64,000 nt of DNA from Sporosarcina sp. JAI121 (GCF_013408665.1 NZ_JACCCL010000002.1:248001-312000); one strand, 5' to 3'. Positions 31,299 to 41,303 are shown, counted from the stretch's first letter. Notes: a model not told the origin generated them from the sequence alone. Numbers and translations: made by a program.

Positions 31299-32598
31299 GT
31301 TTATGGATAGCCCATGGTTTCTTCGTTCCACAGCCTTACTTCTAGCCCTCATCCTTTTCTTCTCCGTGCAGGCGGAGGAAAAGTCCAACGGCAAAGCTGT
31401 CGGTGATGCGATGGATATCATTCGTGACATCCCGGTGCAGGTGTATTACGACAATGAGAACTTGGTCGTGACTGGAGTTCCGGAAACGGTCAATATGACA
31501 ATCGAGGGGCCGGCAAACATCGTCCAGACGACGAAATTGGTGAAAGACTTTACATTGCGGGTGGACTTATCAAGTTTGCCGATGGGCAAGCATTCCGTGC
31601 GGATCCAACATGAAAATATTTCTGACAAGCTGGAAGTACGGCTTGATCCCGCGACAATTAACGTAGTTATTGAGGAGAAGATAACACAGTCATTCCGAGT
31701 TGACCCCGAATTGAATGAGCGGTTGCTTGCTGATGGCTTCTTCTTAGAAAAAATAGATGTGGTTCCGGCTACAATCGAAGTGACAGGCGCAAAAAGTGTC
31801 ATTGAATCAATCAGTTTCGTAAAGGCCTCGGTGACAGGGGAAAAAGAGCTCAACAAATCATTTGAACAACAGACAAGGGTACGTGTACTGGACAGGGATT
31901 TGACGAAGCTGAACGTGACGATTGTCCCTGAACAAGTGAACGTCAAAGTTGAGATTGCTGAATATAATAAAGAAGTGCCTGTCGTTCTTAACATCCACGG
32001 CGCTCCCGCCGAGGGAATCACCGTTGAGTCCGTTGCAGCTGATGAAAAAACGATCAGGTTATTCGGTCCGCGTAAAGTAGTAGATCAGTTCAAGGAATTT
32101 AAGGTCGATGTAGATATGTCCGACGTGAAGAAGCCTGGAACGATGGAAGTGGAATTGAAAAAGCCCAAGGGAGTTTCAGCGATGTCTCTGAATAAAATCA
32201 AAGTGAAGGTGGCTGCGACAACAACGGATTCCGATTTAGAAGTGTTCGCTCCGGATGAATCGGATAATCCGGAAAGTCCGGATACTTCAGAGAAACCGGC
32301 TGAAACCGTAAAAGTTGTAACGAAAGAATTTAAAAATGTCCCCATTACTGTCAGAGGCCTTGATGAAAAATTCAAGAGTTCATTCCGCAAACCGGTTAAC
32401 GGTTTTGTGGTACTGACCGTCACGGCAGAACAAAAAGTAATCGATACATTGAACAACTCAGATTTCACCGTCTACATCGACGCATCCGAAACGGTGGATG
32501 CAGGGGAACAGGTCCTCCCCGTCATAGTGGAAGGACCACCTGATGTACAATGGGAAATTTCCGATAAAGAAGTAACGATGCAAATTGAACTTGCCTGA
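31291..32598 (+). CDS. cdaR: CdaA regulator, YbbR-domain protein
   Basis: 435-residue extracellular protein anchored by one N-terminal helix (LRSTALLLALILFFSVQ). Four YbbR-like beta repeats (~residues 45-420) follow, with a Ser/Pro/Glu-rich linker near residue 325 (SDNPESPDTSEKP). It modulates CdaA activity from outside the membrane. Translationally coupled to cdaA. Confidence 0.93.
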   Translation: MDKFMDSPWFLRSTALLLALILFFSVQAEEKSNGKAVGDAMDIIRDIPVQVYYDNENLVVTGVPETVNMTIEGPANIVQTTKLVKDFTLRVDLSSLPMGKHSVRIQHENISDKLEVRLDPATINVVIEEKITQSFRVDPELNERLLADGFFLEKIDVVPATIEVTGAKSVIESISFVKASVTGEKELNKSFEQQTRVRVLDRDLTKLNVTIVPEQVNVKVEIAEYNKEVPVVLNIHGAPAEGITVESVAADEKTIRLFGPRKVVDQFKEFKVDVDMSDVKKPGTMEVELKKPKGVSAMSLNKIKVKVAATTTDSDLEVFAPDESDNPESPDTSEKPAETVKVVTKEFKNVPITVRGLDEKFKSSFRKPVNGFVVLTVTAEQKVIDTLNNSDFTVYIDASETVDAGEQVLPVIVEGPPDVQWEISDKEVTMQIELA

Positions 32599-32637
32599 TA
32601 TTCGACTGAATGGACAGGATTGAAAAGGAGAATGAAA

Positions 32638-33987
32638 ATGATGAAGTATTTCGGGACAGATGGTGTCCGTGGTATTGCAAATGAGGAATTGACACCGGAA
32701 CTCGCATTTAGATTAGGTAGAATCGGAGGCCATGTGCTGACGAAAGGGACGGAAGGCAAGTCGCAAGTGCTTGTAGGCAGGGATACGCGTATCTCTGGCC
32801 ATATGCTTGAAAATGCCTTGATAGCGGGTCTTTTATCCACCGGAGTTGAAGTGATGACGCTTGGAATCATCAGCACCCCTGGCGTCGCTTACTTGACGCG
32901 TGTCATGAACGCCCAGGCCGGCGTGATGATTTCGGCTTCACATAATCCTGTCGAAGACAATGGCATCAAGTTCTTTGGAGCGGATGGCTATAAACTGACG
33001 GATGAGCAAGAAGAGGAAATCGAGCAGCTGTTAAACGAGCAGGAAGACACGTTGCCACGCCCGACTGGAGCATCAGTCGGTTCTATTACTGAGTACTTTG
33101 AAGGCGGCCATAAATATATCCAATACTTAAAACAGACAGTCGATGAGGAATTCACGGGCATTCATGTTGTGCTCGATTGCGCACACGGCGCGACATCGAC
33201 ACTTGCGACACATTTGTTTGCTGACCTTGACGCGGATCTAACGACAATGGGAGCTTCGCCGAATGGCTTGAATATCAATGACTGCGTCGGATCCACTCAC
33301 CCTGAAGAATTGGGTAAACTGGTTGTTGAAAAGGGTGCCCATATCGGATTGGCATTTGATGGCGATGGGGATCGTCTTATCGCTGTCGACGAACATGGGG
33401 AAGTAGTTGATGGTGACCAGATTATGTTCATCATCGCCCGTCATCTGCACGAGGAAGGCCGCTTGAAATCAGGAACGATTGTCTCAACGATAATGAGTAA
33501 TCTAGGTTTTTATAAGGCACTTTCAGAATACGGTATGAAGAGCGTCCAGACAGCTGTCGGTGATCGATATGTAGTTGAAGAGATGAGAAGAGGAAATTAT
33601 AATCTTGGCGGCGAACAATCCGGCCATATTATTTTCCACGACTACAACACGACAGGTGATGGACTCCTCACAGGGCTTCAGCTTGTAAATATTATGAAAA
33701 TCACTGGTCGTAAGCTGTCTGAGCTTGCGGCGGAAATGAGAATTTATCCACAAAAACTGGTCAATGTTCGTGTGACGGATAAAAATGCAGTGACGGATAA
33801 TACACGCGTTGCCGAAGTAATAGCAGATGTAGAAAAGGAATTGGCTGGAAATGGTCGTGTCCTTGTCCGTCCATCGGGCACTGAGCCGCTTGTCCGCGTC
33901 ATGGTGGAAGCACCGAACGAAGAAGATTGCGTGCGCCTTGTCAATCGGATTGTCGCTGTCGTGCAAGAAGAGATGGGAACTGATTAA
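32638..33987 (+). CDS. glmM: Phosphoglucosamine mutase
   Basis: 449-residue cytosolic enzyme converting glucosamine-6-P to glucosamine-1-P for UDP-GlcNAc and peptidoglycan. [10 protein letters not shown], the phosphoserine loop [12 protein letters not shown] (~residue 100), the metal loop DGDGDR (~240) and the phosphate-binding [12 protein letters not shown] are present. Start ATG 32638 (or 32641) 7 bases after AAGGAGA; the codon at 32620 is upstream of the Shine-Dalgarno. glmS does not follow here. Confidence 0.96.
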   Translation: MMKYFGTDGVRGIANEELTPELAFRLGRIGGHVLTKGTEGKSQVLVGRDTRISGHMLENALIAGLLSTGVEVMTLGIISTPGVAYLTRVMNAQAGVMISASHNPVEDNGIKFFGADGYKLTDEQEEEIEQLLNEQEDTLPRPTGASVGSITEYFEGGHKYIQYLKQTVDEEFTGIHVVLDCAHGATSTLATHLFADLDADLTTMGASPNGLNINDCVGSTHPEELGKLVVEKGAHIGLAFDGDGDRLIAVDEHGEVVDGDQIMFIIARHLHEEGRLKSGTIVSTIMSNLGFYKALSEYGMKSVQTAVGDRYVVEEMRRGNYNLGGEQSGHIIFHDYNTTGDGLLTGLQLVNIMKITGRKLSELAAEMRIYPQKLVNVRVTDKNAVTDNTRVAEVIADVEKELAGNGRVLVRPSGTEPLVRVMVEAPNEEDCVRLVNRIVAVVQEEMGTD

Positions 33988-34001
33988 TATACTGAAACAT
34001 T

Positions 34002-34045
34002 GACCGAAGATGCCATTGCTGGCGGTATCTTCGGTCTTTCTTTTT
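34002..34045 (+). terminator. Terminator after glmM
   Basis: GACCGAAGAT.../...ATCTTCGGTC stem followed by TTTCTTTTT. Confidence 0.85.
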
Positions 34046-34129
34046 GCCTGCAAATAAAAAATATCCGCAAGATAGTGGAAAAGACACTAACTTGGGATAC
34101 CTTTATGAACCGCCATAATTATGAAGCTA

Positions 34130-34951
34130 TCAACCAAAACGACCATTGATATAATCATCGGTGCGTTCGTCTGTCGGTGTACTGAACAATGTGGAGGTTC
34201 GGTCGCATTCAACGATTTCACCATTTAAGAAAAACGCAGTACGATCGGAGATACGTGAAGCTTGTTGCATGTTGTGCGTGACGATGGCAATTGTGACGTC
34301 GTTTTTAATACTGCGAATCAGTTCTTCGACTTTATGTGTAGAGACAGGGTCAAGTGCTGACGTCGGTTCATCCATTAGAATCACTTCCGGGTCGACTGCA
34401 AGACAGCGTGCAATACACAGCCGCTGTTGCTGTCCGCCAGAAAGCCCATATGCGCTTTTGTGGAGGCGGTCTTTCACTTCATCCCACAGAGCTGCTTTCC
34501 GTAAGCTGTCTTCTACAATTATGTCGAGTATCGCTTTGTTGCGGACGCCATGTATTTTCGGGCCGAATGCAACGTTTTCATAAATTGACTTTGGAAAAGG
34601 ATTTGGCTTTTGGAAGACCATGCCGACTTTTGAACGAAGCAGTTCAACAGGCATCGACTTCCCTAGAATGTTGTTTCCCATGAAAGTGACGTTGCCGGAA
34701 ATGGTGACACCGCCTACCGTTTCAACCATACGGTTCAATGTTTTTAAATAAGTTGATTTCCCGCAGCCGGAAGGGCCGATGATGGCTGTTACTTCTTTTT
34801 CATTAATGGAAAGGTCAATGTTTTTAAGGGCATGTGCCGTACCGTACCAAAGATTTAGACCGTTCGTTTCGTAAACAGGTTTTTGCCAGTTTTCATTTTT
34901 CATCACGCGAAATTGAGTCTCTTTGTCATTTCGAACGAGTGTAGTTGTCAT
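34130..34951 (-). CDS. pstB: Phosphate ABC transporter ATPase PstB
   Basis: 273-residue ATPase of the high-affinity phosphate importer. Walker [11 protein letters not shown]-loop FQKPNPFP (PstB-typical), signature LSGGQQQR, Walker [13 protein letters not shown]. Start at 34951 ([11 protein letters not shown]) behind AGGAGGA. Last gene of the minus-strand pst operon. Confidence 0.96.
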   Translation of the reverse strand: MTTTLVRNDKETQFRVMKNENWQKPVYETNGLNLWYGTAHALKNIDLSINEKEVTAIIGPSGCGKSTYLKTLNRMVETVGGVTISGNVTFMGNNILGKSMPVELLRSKVGMVFQKPNPFPKSIYENVAFGPKIHGVRNKAILDIIVEDSLRKAALWDEVKDRLHKSAYGLSGGQQQRLCIARCLAVDPEVILMDEPTSALDPVSTHKVEELIRSIKNDVTIAIVTHNMQQASRISDRTAFFLNGEIVECDRTSTLFSTPTDERTDDYINGRFG

Positions 34952-34964
34952 AATAATCCTCCTA

Positions 34965-35837
34965 TCAATTTTTAAGCTTTTTTTCTGAACGATTTCTGAA
35001 ATAGATGGCGAATGCATTCATCGTGACGAGCATGATGAGCAGAACAATAATACCTGCCGAGGCTGCATCCGCAAATGCAGGCTGCGGGCGTTTTGCCCAG
35101 TCGTAAATTTGCATCGGGAGAGCGGTAAAAGTGCTGAGTGGTCCGGTCGGAAGGAATTGAACGATAACCGGAATACCCAGGACGATCAACGGTGCTGTTT
35201 CACCGATGGCACGGGAAAATGATAGAATGCTTCCTGTCAAAATAGACCCGATTGCTGAAGGCAAGATCACATGTAGAATCGTTTGCCATTTTGTCGCCCC
35301 CATGCCGTATGATGCTTCCCTGAGTGCATCGGGGACTGAACGAATCGCTTCTTGTGAGGCGACGATGATGATGGGCAATATAAGAAGACTCATCGTTAGT
35401 CCAGCGGCGAGAATACTGTTGCCGAGTGACATTGCACGGACGAACACTGTAAGTCCGAGAAGACCAAAGACAACAGATGGAACGCCGGCAAGGTTACTGA
35501 TATTCATTTCGATAAAAGCCGTCCATTTATTTTTTGGTGCATATTCTTCAAGGTAAATGGCAGAGCAGAGGCCGATGAACATGGACACCGGGATAACGAC
35601 GGCCATGAGAGCCAACGTACCTACAAGCGCTGCTTTCAAACCGGCTTTTTCAGGAAAACGTGAGCCGAAGTTTGTGAAAAATGATAGGTTCAAACGATCG
35701 ACGCCGTCTGCGCCAATTCCGTAAAAGAGGAAAGCGATAACAGCTACCAAAATCGCTGCGGCAGAGCCAAACAGCCATTTCATCGCAGAATCCTTTGCAA
35801 TTCGTCTGCTAATTTTTGCTTGGAGGTTGTGATCCAT
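34965..35837 (-). CDS. pstA: Phosphate ABC transporter permease PstA
   Basis: 290-residue permease with six transmembrane helices. The EAA-type coupling loop ([23 protein letters not shown], residues ~165-187; only a short part quoted family-wise) contacts PstB. It starts 1 base after the pstC stop, so it is coupled to pstC. Confidence 0.94.
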   Translation of the reverse strand: MDHNLQAKISRRIAKDSAMKWLFGSAAAILVAVIAFLFYGIGADGVDRLNLSFFTNFGSRFPEKAGLKAALVGTLALMAVVIPVSMFIGLCSAIYLEEYAPKNKWTAFIEMNISNLAGVPSVVFGLLGLTVFVRAMSLGNSILAAGLTMSLLILPIIIVASQEAIRSVPDALREASYGMGATKWQTILHVILPSAIGSILTGSILSFSRAIGETAPLIVLGIPVIVQFLPTGPLSTFTALPMQIYDWAKRPQPAFADAASAGIIVLLIMLVTMNAFAIYFRNRSEKKLKN

Positions 35838-35838
35838 C

Positions 35839-36777
35839 TTAATATTCCTCCCTGAATTTCGTCTTAATGTATAAAGCGGCCCGGTTCATAAGGAACGTGA
35901 ATAGGAATAGCATGAAGCCGACAGCATAAATCGAGTAGTAAATTGTTGTACCGTACCCTGCGTCGCCTGTTGCGACTTGGACGATATACGAAGTCATCGT
36001 CTGAATGGAACCGGTCAAATCCAAGTTGAAAGCTGGCGTTGAACCGGCGGCGAGTGAAACAATCATCGTTTCTCCAATGGCTCGTGATGTTGCAAGAATA
36101 ATGGAGGCGGCAATTCCAGATGTTGCTGCAGGGACGACGACTCTGATAGCTGTTTCAAACTTTGTTGAACCAAGTGCATATGAGCCGTCACGGAATGAAG
36201 CGGGAACAGACGATAACGCATCTTCCGATAGAGAAACAATCATCGGCAAAATCATAATGCCGACAACAATTCCAGCACTCAGTGCGTTGAATAATTTCAA
36301 TTGAGGAATGATTGTCTGTAATAAAGGTGTGACAAACGTCAAAGCGAAAAATCCGTATACAATGGTTGGAATACCGGCAAGCAACTCAATAATCGGCTTG
36401 ACGATTTTTTTTACTTTTGGTGATGCATATTCACTTAAGAAAATCGCGCAGGCAAGTCCGGCTGGTACGCCGATCAGAATTGCAATCAGTGCAATTTTTA
36501 ATGTGCCGATAAGAAGGGGAAGCACGCCAAATGATGGATCCGCATTAGAGAACGGTGCCCATTCTGTACCGAACACAAAGTCCGAAATGTTGATATGCGT
36601 GAAAAAAGTAAATGTCTCTTTCAGCAATGTATAGACAATGCCGAATGTGGCAAGCACAGTCAGGCTCGTGACAGCGAGTAAGAGATACGGAACGAGTTTT
36701 CCGAACCGCTCCTTCTTTTTCGCAGCGGCGATAATGTCGCGTGTGCGTGCTTTTTCACTTGGTTGTATCGAAGACAA
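35839..36777 (-). CDS. pstC: Phosphate ABC transporter permease PstC
   Basis: 312-residue permease with six transmembrane helices preceded by a ~35-residue basic cytoplasmic segment. Coupling loop SSVPASFRDGSYALGSTKFE. It follows pstS after a 141-nt gap that contains a hairpin. Confidence 0.94.
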   Translation of the reverse strand: MSSIQPSEKARTRDIIAAAKKKERFGKLVPYLLLAVTSLTVLATFGIVYTLLKETFTFFTHINISDFVFGTEWAPFSNADPSFGVLPLLIGTLKIALIAILIGVPAGLACAIFLSEYASPKVKKIVKPIIELLAGIPTIVYGFFALTFVTPLLQTIIPQLKLFNALSAGIVVGIMILPMIVSLSEDALSSVPASFRDGSYALGSTKFETAIRVVVPAATSGIAASIILATSRAIGETMIVSLAAGSTPAFNLDLTGSIQTMTSYIVQVATGDAGYGTTIYYSIYAVGFMLFLFTFLMNRAALYIKTKFREEY

Positions 36778-36872
36778 AAGATGGACCTCCTTATAGGTAG
36801 TGTTGTGTAGGTGCGGTGGTGCGTTGTTAAGTTAGGCGAAAACGTTGGATAGTTATCAGGTTGATAGATAAT

Positions 36873-36895
36873 GGCTGCCTAATGAAAAGGCAGCC
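36873..36895 (-). promoter_or_regulatory. Intercistronic hairpin between pstS and pstC
   Basis: GGCTGCCT and AGGCAGCC form a perfect 8-bp stem with a 7-nt loop just after the pstS stop and without a T-run. Such hairpins commonly protect the pstS message so the binding protein is made in excess of the permeases (inference). Confidence 0.6.
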
Positions 36896-36918
36896 TGGAT
36901 ATTCATGAAACGATTATT

Positions 36919-37851
36919 TTACTTCACGGCTTTCAATTGCTCGCGTGCAGCGTCGTAGTCAGCAGCAGGAAGTCGTACATAGCCGACCGCATCCGCCATG
37001 TCAGCCGAATTGTCGATTACATATTCCATGAAGTTACGCACTTCTTCTTTTTCTTTTAGTGCCGCATTACTGACGTAAACGTACAGCGGGCGTGAGAACG
37101 GTGTGTATTCGCCGGACTCTATTGTTTCAGCATTCGGTTGAACACCATCAATCAATACTGCATTCAGAGCGTCTTTGTTTGATTCATAATACGCAAAACC
37201 GAAAAACCCGATTGCGTTTTTGTCGCCTTTAATGCCTGTTACAAGGACGTTGTCATCTTCTGAAAGTGTTGCGGATTTAACAAGATCAGCATCTTCTAAT
37301 ACAACTTCATTAAAGTAGTCGTATGTTCCAGAATCCGTGCCTGGTGAATAGAAAACGATCTCTTCGTCAGGCCAGCTTGGATTGATATCGGACCATTTTT
37401 TCGTTGTTCCGTCTTCCGTCCACATTTTCGTAAGGTCTTCAACCGTTAGTGAGTCGACCCAGTCATTCTCTTTATTTACTACGATTGTCAAGCCATCATT
37501 TGCAATTTTAAGTTCTGTATAGTCAACGCCTGCTTCTTCAAGCTTTGCTTTTTCTTCATCTTTAATTGGACGGGATGCATTTGAAAAGTCTGTTGAACCG
37601 GCGATGAATTTCTCGAAACCGCCGCCTGTACCTGAGACACCTACAGAGACTTTAACGTCTTTTTCGGCTTGTGCATATTCTTCGACAATCGCTTCCATGA
37701 TTGGTGCAACTGTAGACGATCCATCGCCTGCCACATTACCGCTCAATCCTTCACTCGTTTTAGCTGAAGTATTGCCATCCGCTCCACCGCAAGCAGCAAG
37801 GAAAATCGAGCATGCAAGTCCGAGTGTTGCAAGTATCTTCGTATTTTTCAT
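36919..37851 (-). CDS. pstS: Phosphate-binding lipoprotein PstS
   Basis: 310-residue extracellular binding protein. Signal peptide with lipobox LAAC (Cys ~20). Phosphate-binding signatures GDGSSTVAPI (~residues 44-53), GVSGTGGGFEKF, SNASRPI and SPGTDSGTYDYF are intact. First gene of the operon, behind PhoP boxes. Confidence 0.96.
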   Translation of the reverse strand: MKNTKILATLGLACSIFLAACGGADGNTSAKTSEGLSGNVAGDGSSTVAPIMEAIVEEYAQAEKDVKVSVGVSGTGGGFEKFIAGSTDFSNASRPIKDEEKAKLEEAGVDYTELKIANDGLTIVVNKENDWVDSLTVEDLTKMWTEDGTTKKWSDINPSWPDEEIVFYSPGTDSGTYDYFNEVVLEDADLVKSATLSEDDNVLVTGIKGDKNAIGFFGFAYYESNKDALNAVLIDGVQPNAETIESGEYTPFSRPLYVYVSNAALKEKEEVRNFMEYVIDNSADMADAVGYVRLPAADYDAAREQLKAVK

Positions 37852-37892
37852 CTGTTGTTATCCCCCTAAAGTGTTTTTGACTACAATCCATA

Positions 37893-37945
37893 TGATAAAG
37901 GGGAATTGTTGAGGGCATATGAAGGAATCGTTAAGGTTTTGTAAA
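37893..37945 (-). promoter_or_regulatory. PhoP box array and promoter of the pst operon
   Basis: Reading the minus strand: TTTACA-N5-TTAACG-N5-TTCATA-N5-TCAACA, four TT(A/T)ACA-like hexamers at exact 11-bp spacing (37945 down to 37907). About 9 bp later a TATCAT -10-like hexamer (37898-37893) follows. This is the arrangement of PhoP-P activated promoters in Bacillus. Confidence 0.8.
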
Positions 37946-37946
37946 T

Positions 37947-38010
37947 GGGTTTGAGGGATATGGTCGGTCCGTGGGGGGTATATGATCGGTGTACAAGCCT
38001 AAACGGTCGC
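37947..38010 (-). repeat. 21-bp repeat array, three units, abutting the pst PhoP boxes
   Basis: Minus-strand units start at 38010 (GCGACCGTTT..., 21 bp), 37989 (CCGATCATAT..., 22 bp) and 37967 (CCGACCATAT..., 21 bp). The last unit ends one base before the first PhoP hexamer. The core is the same as in the seven-unit array at 40273-40418, and the orientation toward the downstream promoter is the same. Confidence 0.75.
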
Positions 38011-38080
38011 TCTTCTCTTGAAAAAGAAAAAAGGCATGCCCGATGGATAATCAGGGCAGCCCGGTATAATGGTTTACAGT

Positions 38081-38521
38081 TCATTCAAAAATATAATGTA
38101 ATGCCTTCACAGCCTGGTCGACGGATTCGACGGTGGCGTGTGCTTTGCGTGACAGTTCTTTCAGCGCGTGGTGATGCTCTTCCTTGCGAATGAGGATGAG
38201 CGGTTTGCCGAATGCGACGGCGGCACTCGCGTCCATCGCGGTGTTCCACTGCTTATACTTTTCTCCGAATAAGGCGATGACAAGATCGGCGTTCTTCATT
38301 AGAATCTCCGTGCGTAAATTATTGAAGCTCGATGCTGCGGCGTCTTTAAAAATCGCATCCGGCTGTTTTCCAAGAATTTCTTCTCCTATATTGTCCGAAC
38401 GATCATGATCTTCCATAGGGCCCACGAAATCGATCGGTAAATTGAGCGCCGCTACTTTCAGCTTCACTTCCTCGCGCCATGAACTGTGAATCTCTCCTGC
38501 AAGGTAAACGGTTAATCTCAT
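38081..38521 (-). CDS. ytoQ: YtoQ-family protein
   Basis: 146-residue cytosolic protein closely resembling B. subtilis YtoQ (IVYLAGEIHSSWR-like start, FVGPMEDHDRSDNIGEEILG, and FGEKYKQWNTAMDASAA). The fold is probably nucleoside 2-deoxyribosyltransferase-like; no reaction is established. Stop at 38081; divergent from the amidohydrolase gene. Confidence 0.88.
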   Translation of the reverse strand: MRLTVYLAGEIHSSWREEVKLKVAALNLPIDFVGPMEDHDRSDNIGEEILGKQPDAIFKDAAASSFNNLRTEILMKNADLVIALFGEKYKQWNTAMDASAAVAFGKPLILIRKEEHHHALKELSRKAHATVESVDQAVKALHYIFE

Positions 38522-38629
38522 ACTGTATCCCTCCTAATCATTACCTATTATTGTAGCATTCATTTCCAATATGTTGCTCGTTGATGACCGAAAGTTTAGA
38601 ATATAGCTATAGAGATAGGGGGAATTGGG

Positions 38630-40225
38630 ATGACAACACTTTGGCATAACGGTTTGATGTATACAATGGAGCAAGAAGGCGGTCAAGTCGAAGCACTTCT
38701 TACGGAAAACGGCAAGATTATTGCAATCGGAACGTATGAGGAGTTAAAAGAACAAGCAGCTAAAGAAATCAATTTAGAAGGTTCCGTTCTGTACCCGGGG
38801 TTCATCGACAGTCATATGCATATGATCGGGCATGGTGAAAAATTGCTTAGTCTTGACTTGTCGAATGCATCTTCCGCCGATGAAATGATGGACATGCTAT
38901 TAGCGGCTTATCCTGATTTGAAGCCGGATGAGTGGTTCATTGGGGAAGGTTGGAATGAAAACAATTTTACCGATAAAAAAATCCTTACGCGACAAGAACT
39001 CGATAAGGTGACGGCATCACCTATGATTCTAAAGCGGACATGCAGGCATGCAGCTCTCGCGAATTCAAAAGCGCTGGAGCTTGCCGGTATTTCGAAAAGT
39101 ACACCAGATCCTCAAGACGGTGTCATTATGCGCGACGCTGACGGTGAACCGACGGGCTACTTGAAAGAAGGTGCACAGGAGATGGTGCTGGCCCTTATTC
39201 CAAAACCGACGGAACAAACGTTGACGCGGGCCTTGCGAAAATCAGTCGAAAATCTGCTTTCACTCGGACTCACGGGGGCGGTGACGGATGATCTCGGCTA
39301 TTACGGCGACTACACGAATCCGCTTCAGGCATTTAAAAACGTCATCGGTGAACAGAAAAAGTTTCGCGCACATCTGTTGCGACGGTCGACTGTTTTCAAA
39401 CAACTGATAGAAGAGAAGGCCACATACAATGAACCTTGGATTGAGCCCGGTGAGATGAAGTTCTTCATTGACGGGGCGCTTGGCGGCAAAACGGCTCTGT
39501 TGAGTAAACCGTATGCGGATACGCCGGAAACGTCAGGTATGGTCGTCGTTTCAGACGAGGAAATCGATGCGCTGGTGGCACTTGCACGAAAGCATCGGGA
39601 AGCGATTGCGGTCCATGTTATAGGGGATGCGGCCGTTGAAAAAGCGCTTGATGCAATTGAAAAGCATCCGGTACCTGAAGGGAAGCGTGACCGGCTTATC
39701 CATGTCAATGTATTGCGTGAAGATCTCGTCGAGCGGATGGCAAAGTTGCCGGTCATTCTTGATATACAGCCTGTGTTTGTATCATCCGATTTCCCATGGG
39801 TCATGGATCGTTTAGGCGAGAACCGCCTTGACTGGGCCTATGCGTGGAAAAAACTGCTTGACCAAGGTTTCATTTGCGGTGGCGGTTCGGATGCGCCGAT
39901 CGAAGAAGTCGATCCATTGCTAGGCATCTATGCGGCAGCGACGCGTCGGAAGCCTGGTGAAACCCATAAAGGCTATTTGCCAGATGAAAAGCTGAGCCGC
40001 TTTGAAGCGGTCGGACTCTTTACGACGGGGAGTGCGGGCACAATCGGGAAAGCGGATGTCCGTGGCAAGCTAGCAGTTGGATTCGACGCGGATTTCACTG
40101 TGCTCGACAAGGATTTATTCCAAGTTGAAGATGAAGAGATACTGCATGCGAATGTTGTGATGACCGTCGTTAGTGGAGAAGTGATGTTTGAAGGGGGAAT
40201 TTTATCAATCCCAGGAGTCTCCTAA
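38630..40225 (+). CDS. Amidohydrolase family 3 protein (YtcJ-like)
   Basis: 531-residue metal-dependent hydrolase. The N-terminal beta sandwich is followed by the metal motif DSHMHM (HxH, ~residues 62-66), a central lysine-containing region, VHVIGDAAVEKALD (His) and GGGSDAPIEEVDP (Asp). The substrate is unknown; this family includes N-substituted formamide deformylases and cyclic-amide hydrolases. Good Shine-Dalgarno AGGGGGA. No partner enzyme is adjacent. Confidence 0.85.
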   Translation: MTTLWHNGLMYTMEQEGGQVEALLTENGKIIAIGTYEELKEQAAKEINLEGSVLYPGFIDSHMHMIGHGEKLLSLDLSNASSADEMMDMLLAAYPDLKPDEWFIGEGWNENNFTDKKILTRQELDKVTASPMILKRTCRHAALANSKALELAGISKSTPDPQDGVIMRDADGEPTGYLKEGAQEMVLALIPKPTEQTLTRALRKSVENLLSLGLTGAVTDDLGYYGDYTNPLQAFKNVIGEQKKFRAHLLRRSTVFKQLIEEKATYNEPWIEPGEMKFFIDGALGGKTALLSKPYADTPETSGMVVVSDEEIDALVALARKHREAIAVHVIGDAAVEKALDAIEKHPVPEGKRDRLIHVNVLREDLVERMAKLPVILDIQPVFVSSDFPWVMDRLGENRLDWAYAWKKLLDQGFICGGGSDAPIEEVDPLLGIYAAATRRKPGETHKGYLPDEKLSRFEAVGLFTTGSAGTIGKADVRGKLAVGFDADFTVLDKDLFQVEDEEILHANVVMTVVSGEVMFEGGILSIPGVS

Positions 40226-40272
40226 TTCATTAAGAGAGAAGGATTGGAGGTAGCTAGAAGTTGGAGCTGCAA

Positions 40273-40418
40273 GCGACCATAAATCGGTTCCAACCGATCA
40301 TAACCGTCTATCGACCGGTCATATATGCATCCAGACCGACTATATCCAGCTTCAACAGACCATATCGTATCGATGACCGACCAAATACGTTGTTCTACCG
40401 ATCATAACGCTTTTGAAA
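40273..40418 (+). repeat. Seven-unit phased array of a degenerate 21-bp repeat
   Basis: Units start at 40273, 40294, 40315, 40336, 40356, 40377 and 40398 (lengths 21,21,21,20,21,21,21). Consensus CCGAYCATAT then a variable ~10 bp ending in A. The 10-bp cores are conserved while the linkers are not, so this looks like a series of protein-binding sites on one face of the helix (two turns apart) rather than slippage repeats. The last unit overlaps a possible -35 (TTGAAA 40413) of the next gene. Confidence 0.85.
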
Positions 40419-40461
40419 ATATGGTAAGCTAGAAACAATATAGTAAAAGGGAGACTGACGG

Positions 40462-41067
40462 ATGACTAACAGTTGGAATGACCGATTTTCAGTAAAAGAA
40501 TATGTCTATGGCAAAGAACCGAATGGATTTCTTGTGGAGGCGGCACAAAAACTGCCGAAGGGGAAAGTGCTATGTATCGCAGAAGGCGAAGGGCGCAACT
40601 CGGTCTACCTGGCATCACTCGGCTTCGATGTGACGGCGTGGGATTATGCGCCTGCAGGACTGGAGAAGACAAAACAGTTGGCGGATGAAAAAGGTGTCGT
40701 TGTAAAAACGGAACTTCAAGACTTGGCGGATGTTATGTGGGTAGAAGAGCAATGGGATGCCATCGTCCACATCTTTGGCCATTTCCCGAATAACGTTATG
40801 GACCGCACTTTAGCAGGGATAAAAAAAGCGTTGAAACCAGGCGGCTATTATATAAGCGAATTGTATACGAAAGAACAGATCCACTACGGAACAGGCGGCC
40901 CGCGAAATGAAGAAATGCTTTGTGATCCCGTGAAAATGCTCGAACATTTCGACGGGTATTTCGTCAAACACTTCCATATAGGGGAAGTGAATCGAGTGGA
41001 AGGTCAGCTGCATACAGGCACCGCACACGTCGTACAAAGTTTGTTTCAAAAAAGAGAGGAAGAATAA
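40462..41067 (+). CDS. Class I SAM-dependent methyltransferase (TehB-like)
   Basis: 201-residue cytosolic protein. The SAM-binding motif I is VLCIAEGEGRNSVYLASLG (~residues 36-54); motif II is VTAWDYAPAGLEKT; post-motif GGYYISELY. It resembles small TehB/thiopurine-type methyltransferases; substrate unknown. Start ATG 40462 behind AAAAGGGAGA. It is followed after 3 bp by ywbE, so they form an operon. Confidence 0.85.
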   Translation: MTNSWNDRFSVKEYVYGKEPNGFLVEAAQKLPKGKVLCIAEGEGRNSVYLASLGFDVTAWDYAPAGLEKTKQLADEKGVVVKTELQDLADVMWVEEQWDAIVHIFGHFPNNVMDRTLAGIKKALKPGGYYISELYTKEQIHYGTGGPRNEEMLCDPVKMLEHFDGYFVKHFHIGEVNRVEGQLHTGTAHVVQSLFQKREEE

Positions 41068-41070
41068 TTT

Positions 41071-41262
41071 ATGAATGGACAAAATCGTGCAGATGTAACA
41101 CCTGGATTAAAAGTGGCAGTCATCTTGAAAAAAGATCAGCGGGCGGGAGTGAAGACAGAAGGGGTCGTTAAAGACTTACTGACGAACTCAAGCTTCCATC
41201 CACACGGCATAAAGGTTCGCTTAGAGGATGGACAGGTCGGACGGGTTTGTGAAATTCTGTAA
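41071..41262 (+). CDS. ywbE: YwbE-family protein
   Basis: 63-residue protein of unknown function. It matches the B. subtilis YwbE pattern: MNGQNRADVTPGLKVAVILK, then HPHGIKVRLEDGQVGRV. It has a small beta-barrel-like composition, possibly nucleic-acid binding (inference). Cotranscribed with the methyltransferase; terminator follows. Confidence 0.88.
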   Translation: MNGQNRADVTPGLKVAVILKKDQRAGVKTEGVVKDLLTNSSFHPHGIKVRLEDGQVGRVCEIL

Positions 41263-41303
41263 TGTAAAGAAGTGAAACATGAAGAACAGTCATTACCATT
41301 TTG

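Noticed and set aside
33988-34129. glmS ribozyme or glmS after glmM
   Set aside because: The gap holds only a terminator and the convergent pst operon follows.
40273-40418. CRISPR array
   Set aside because: Units are 21 bp with degenerate cores and no constant repeat/spacer structure; no cas genes are in the window.
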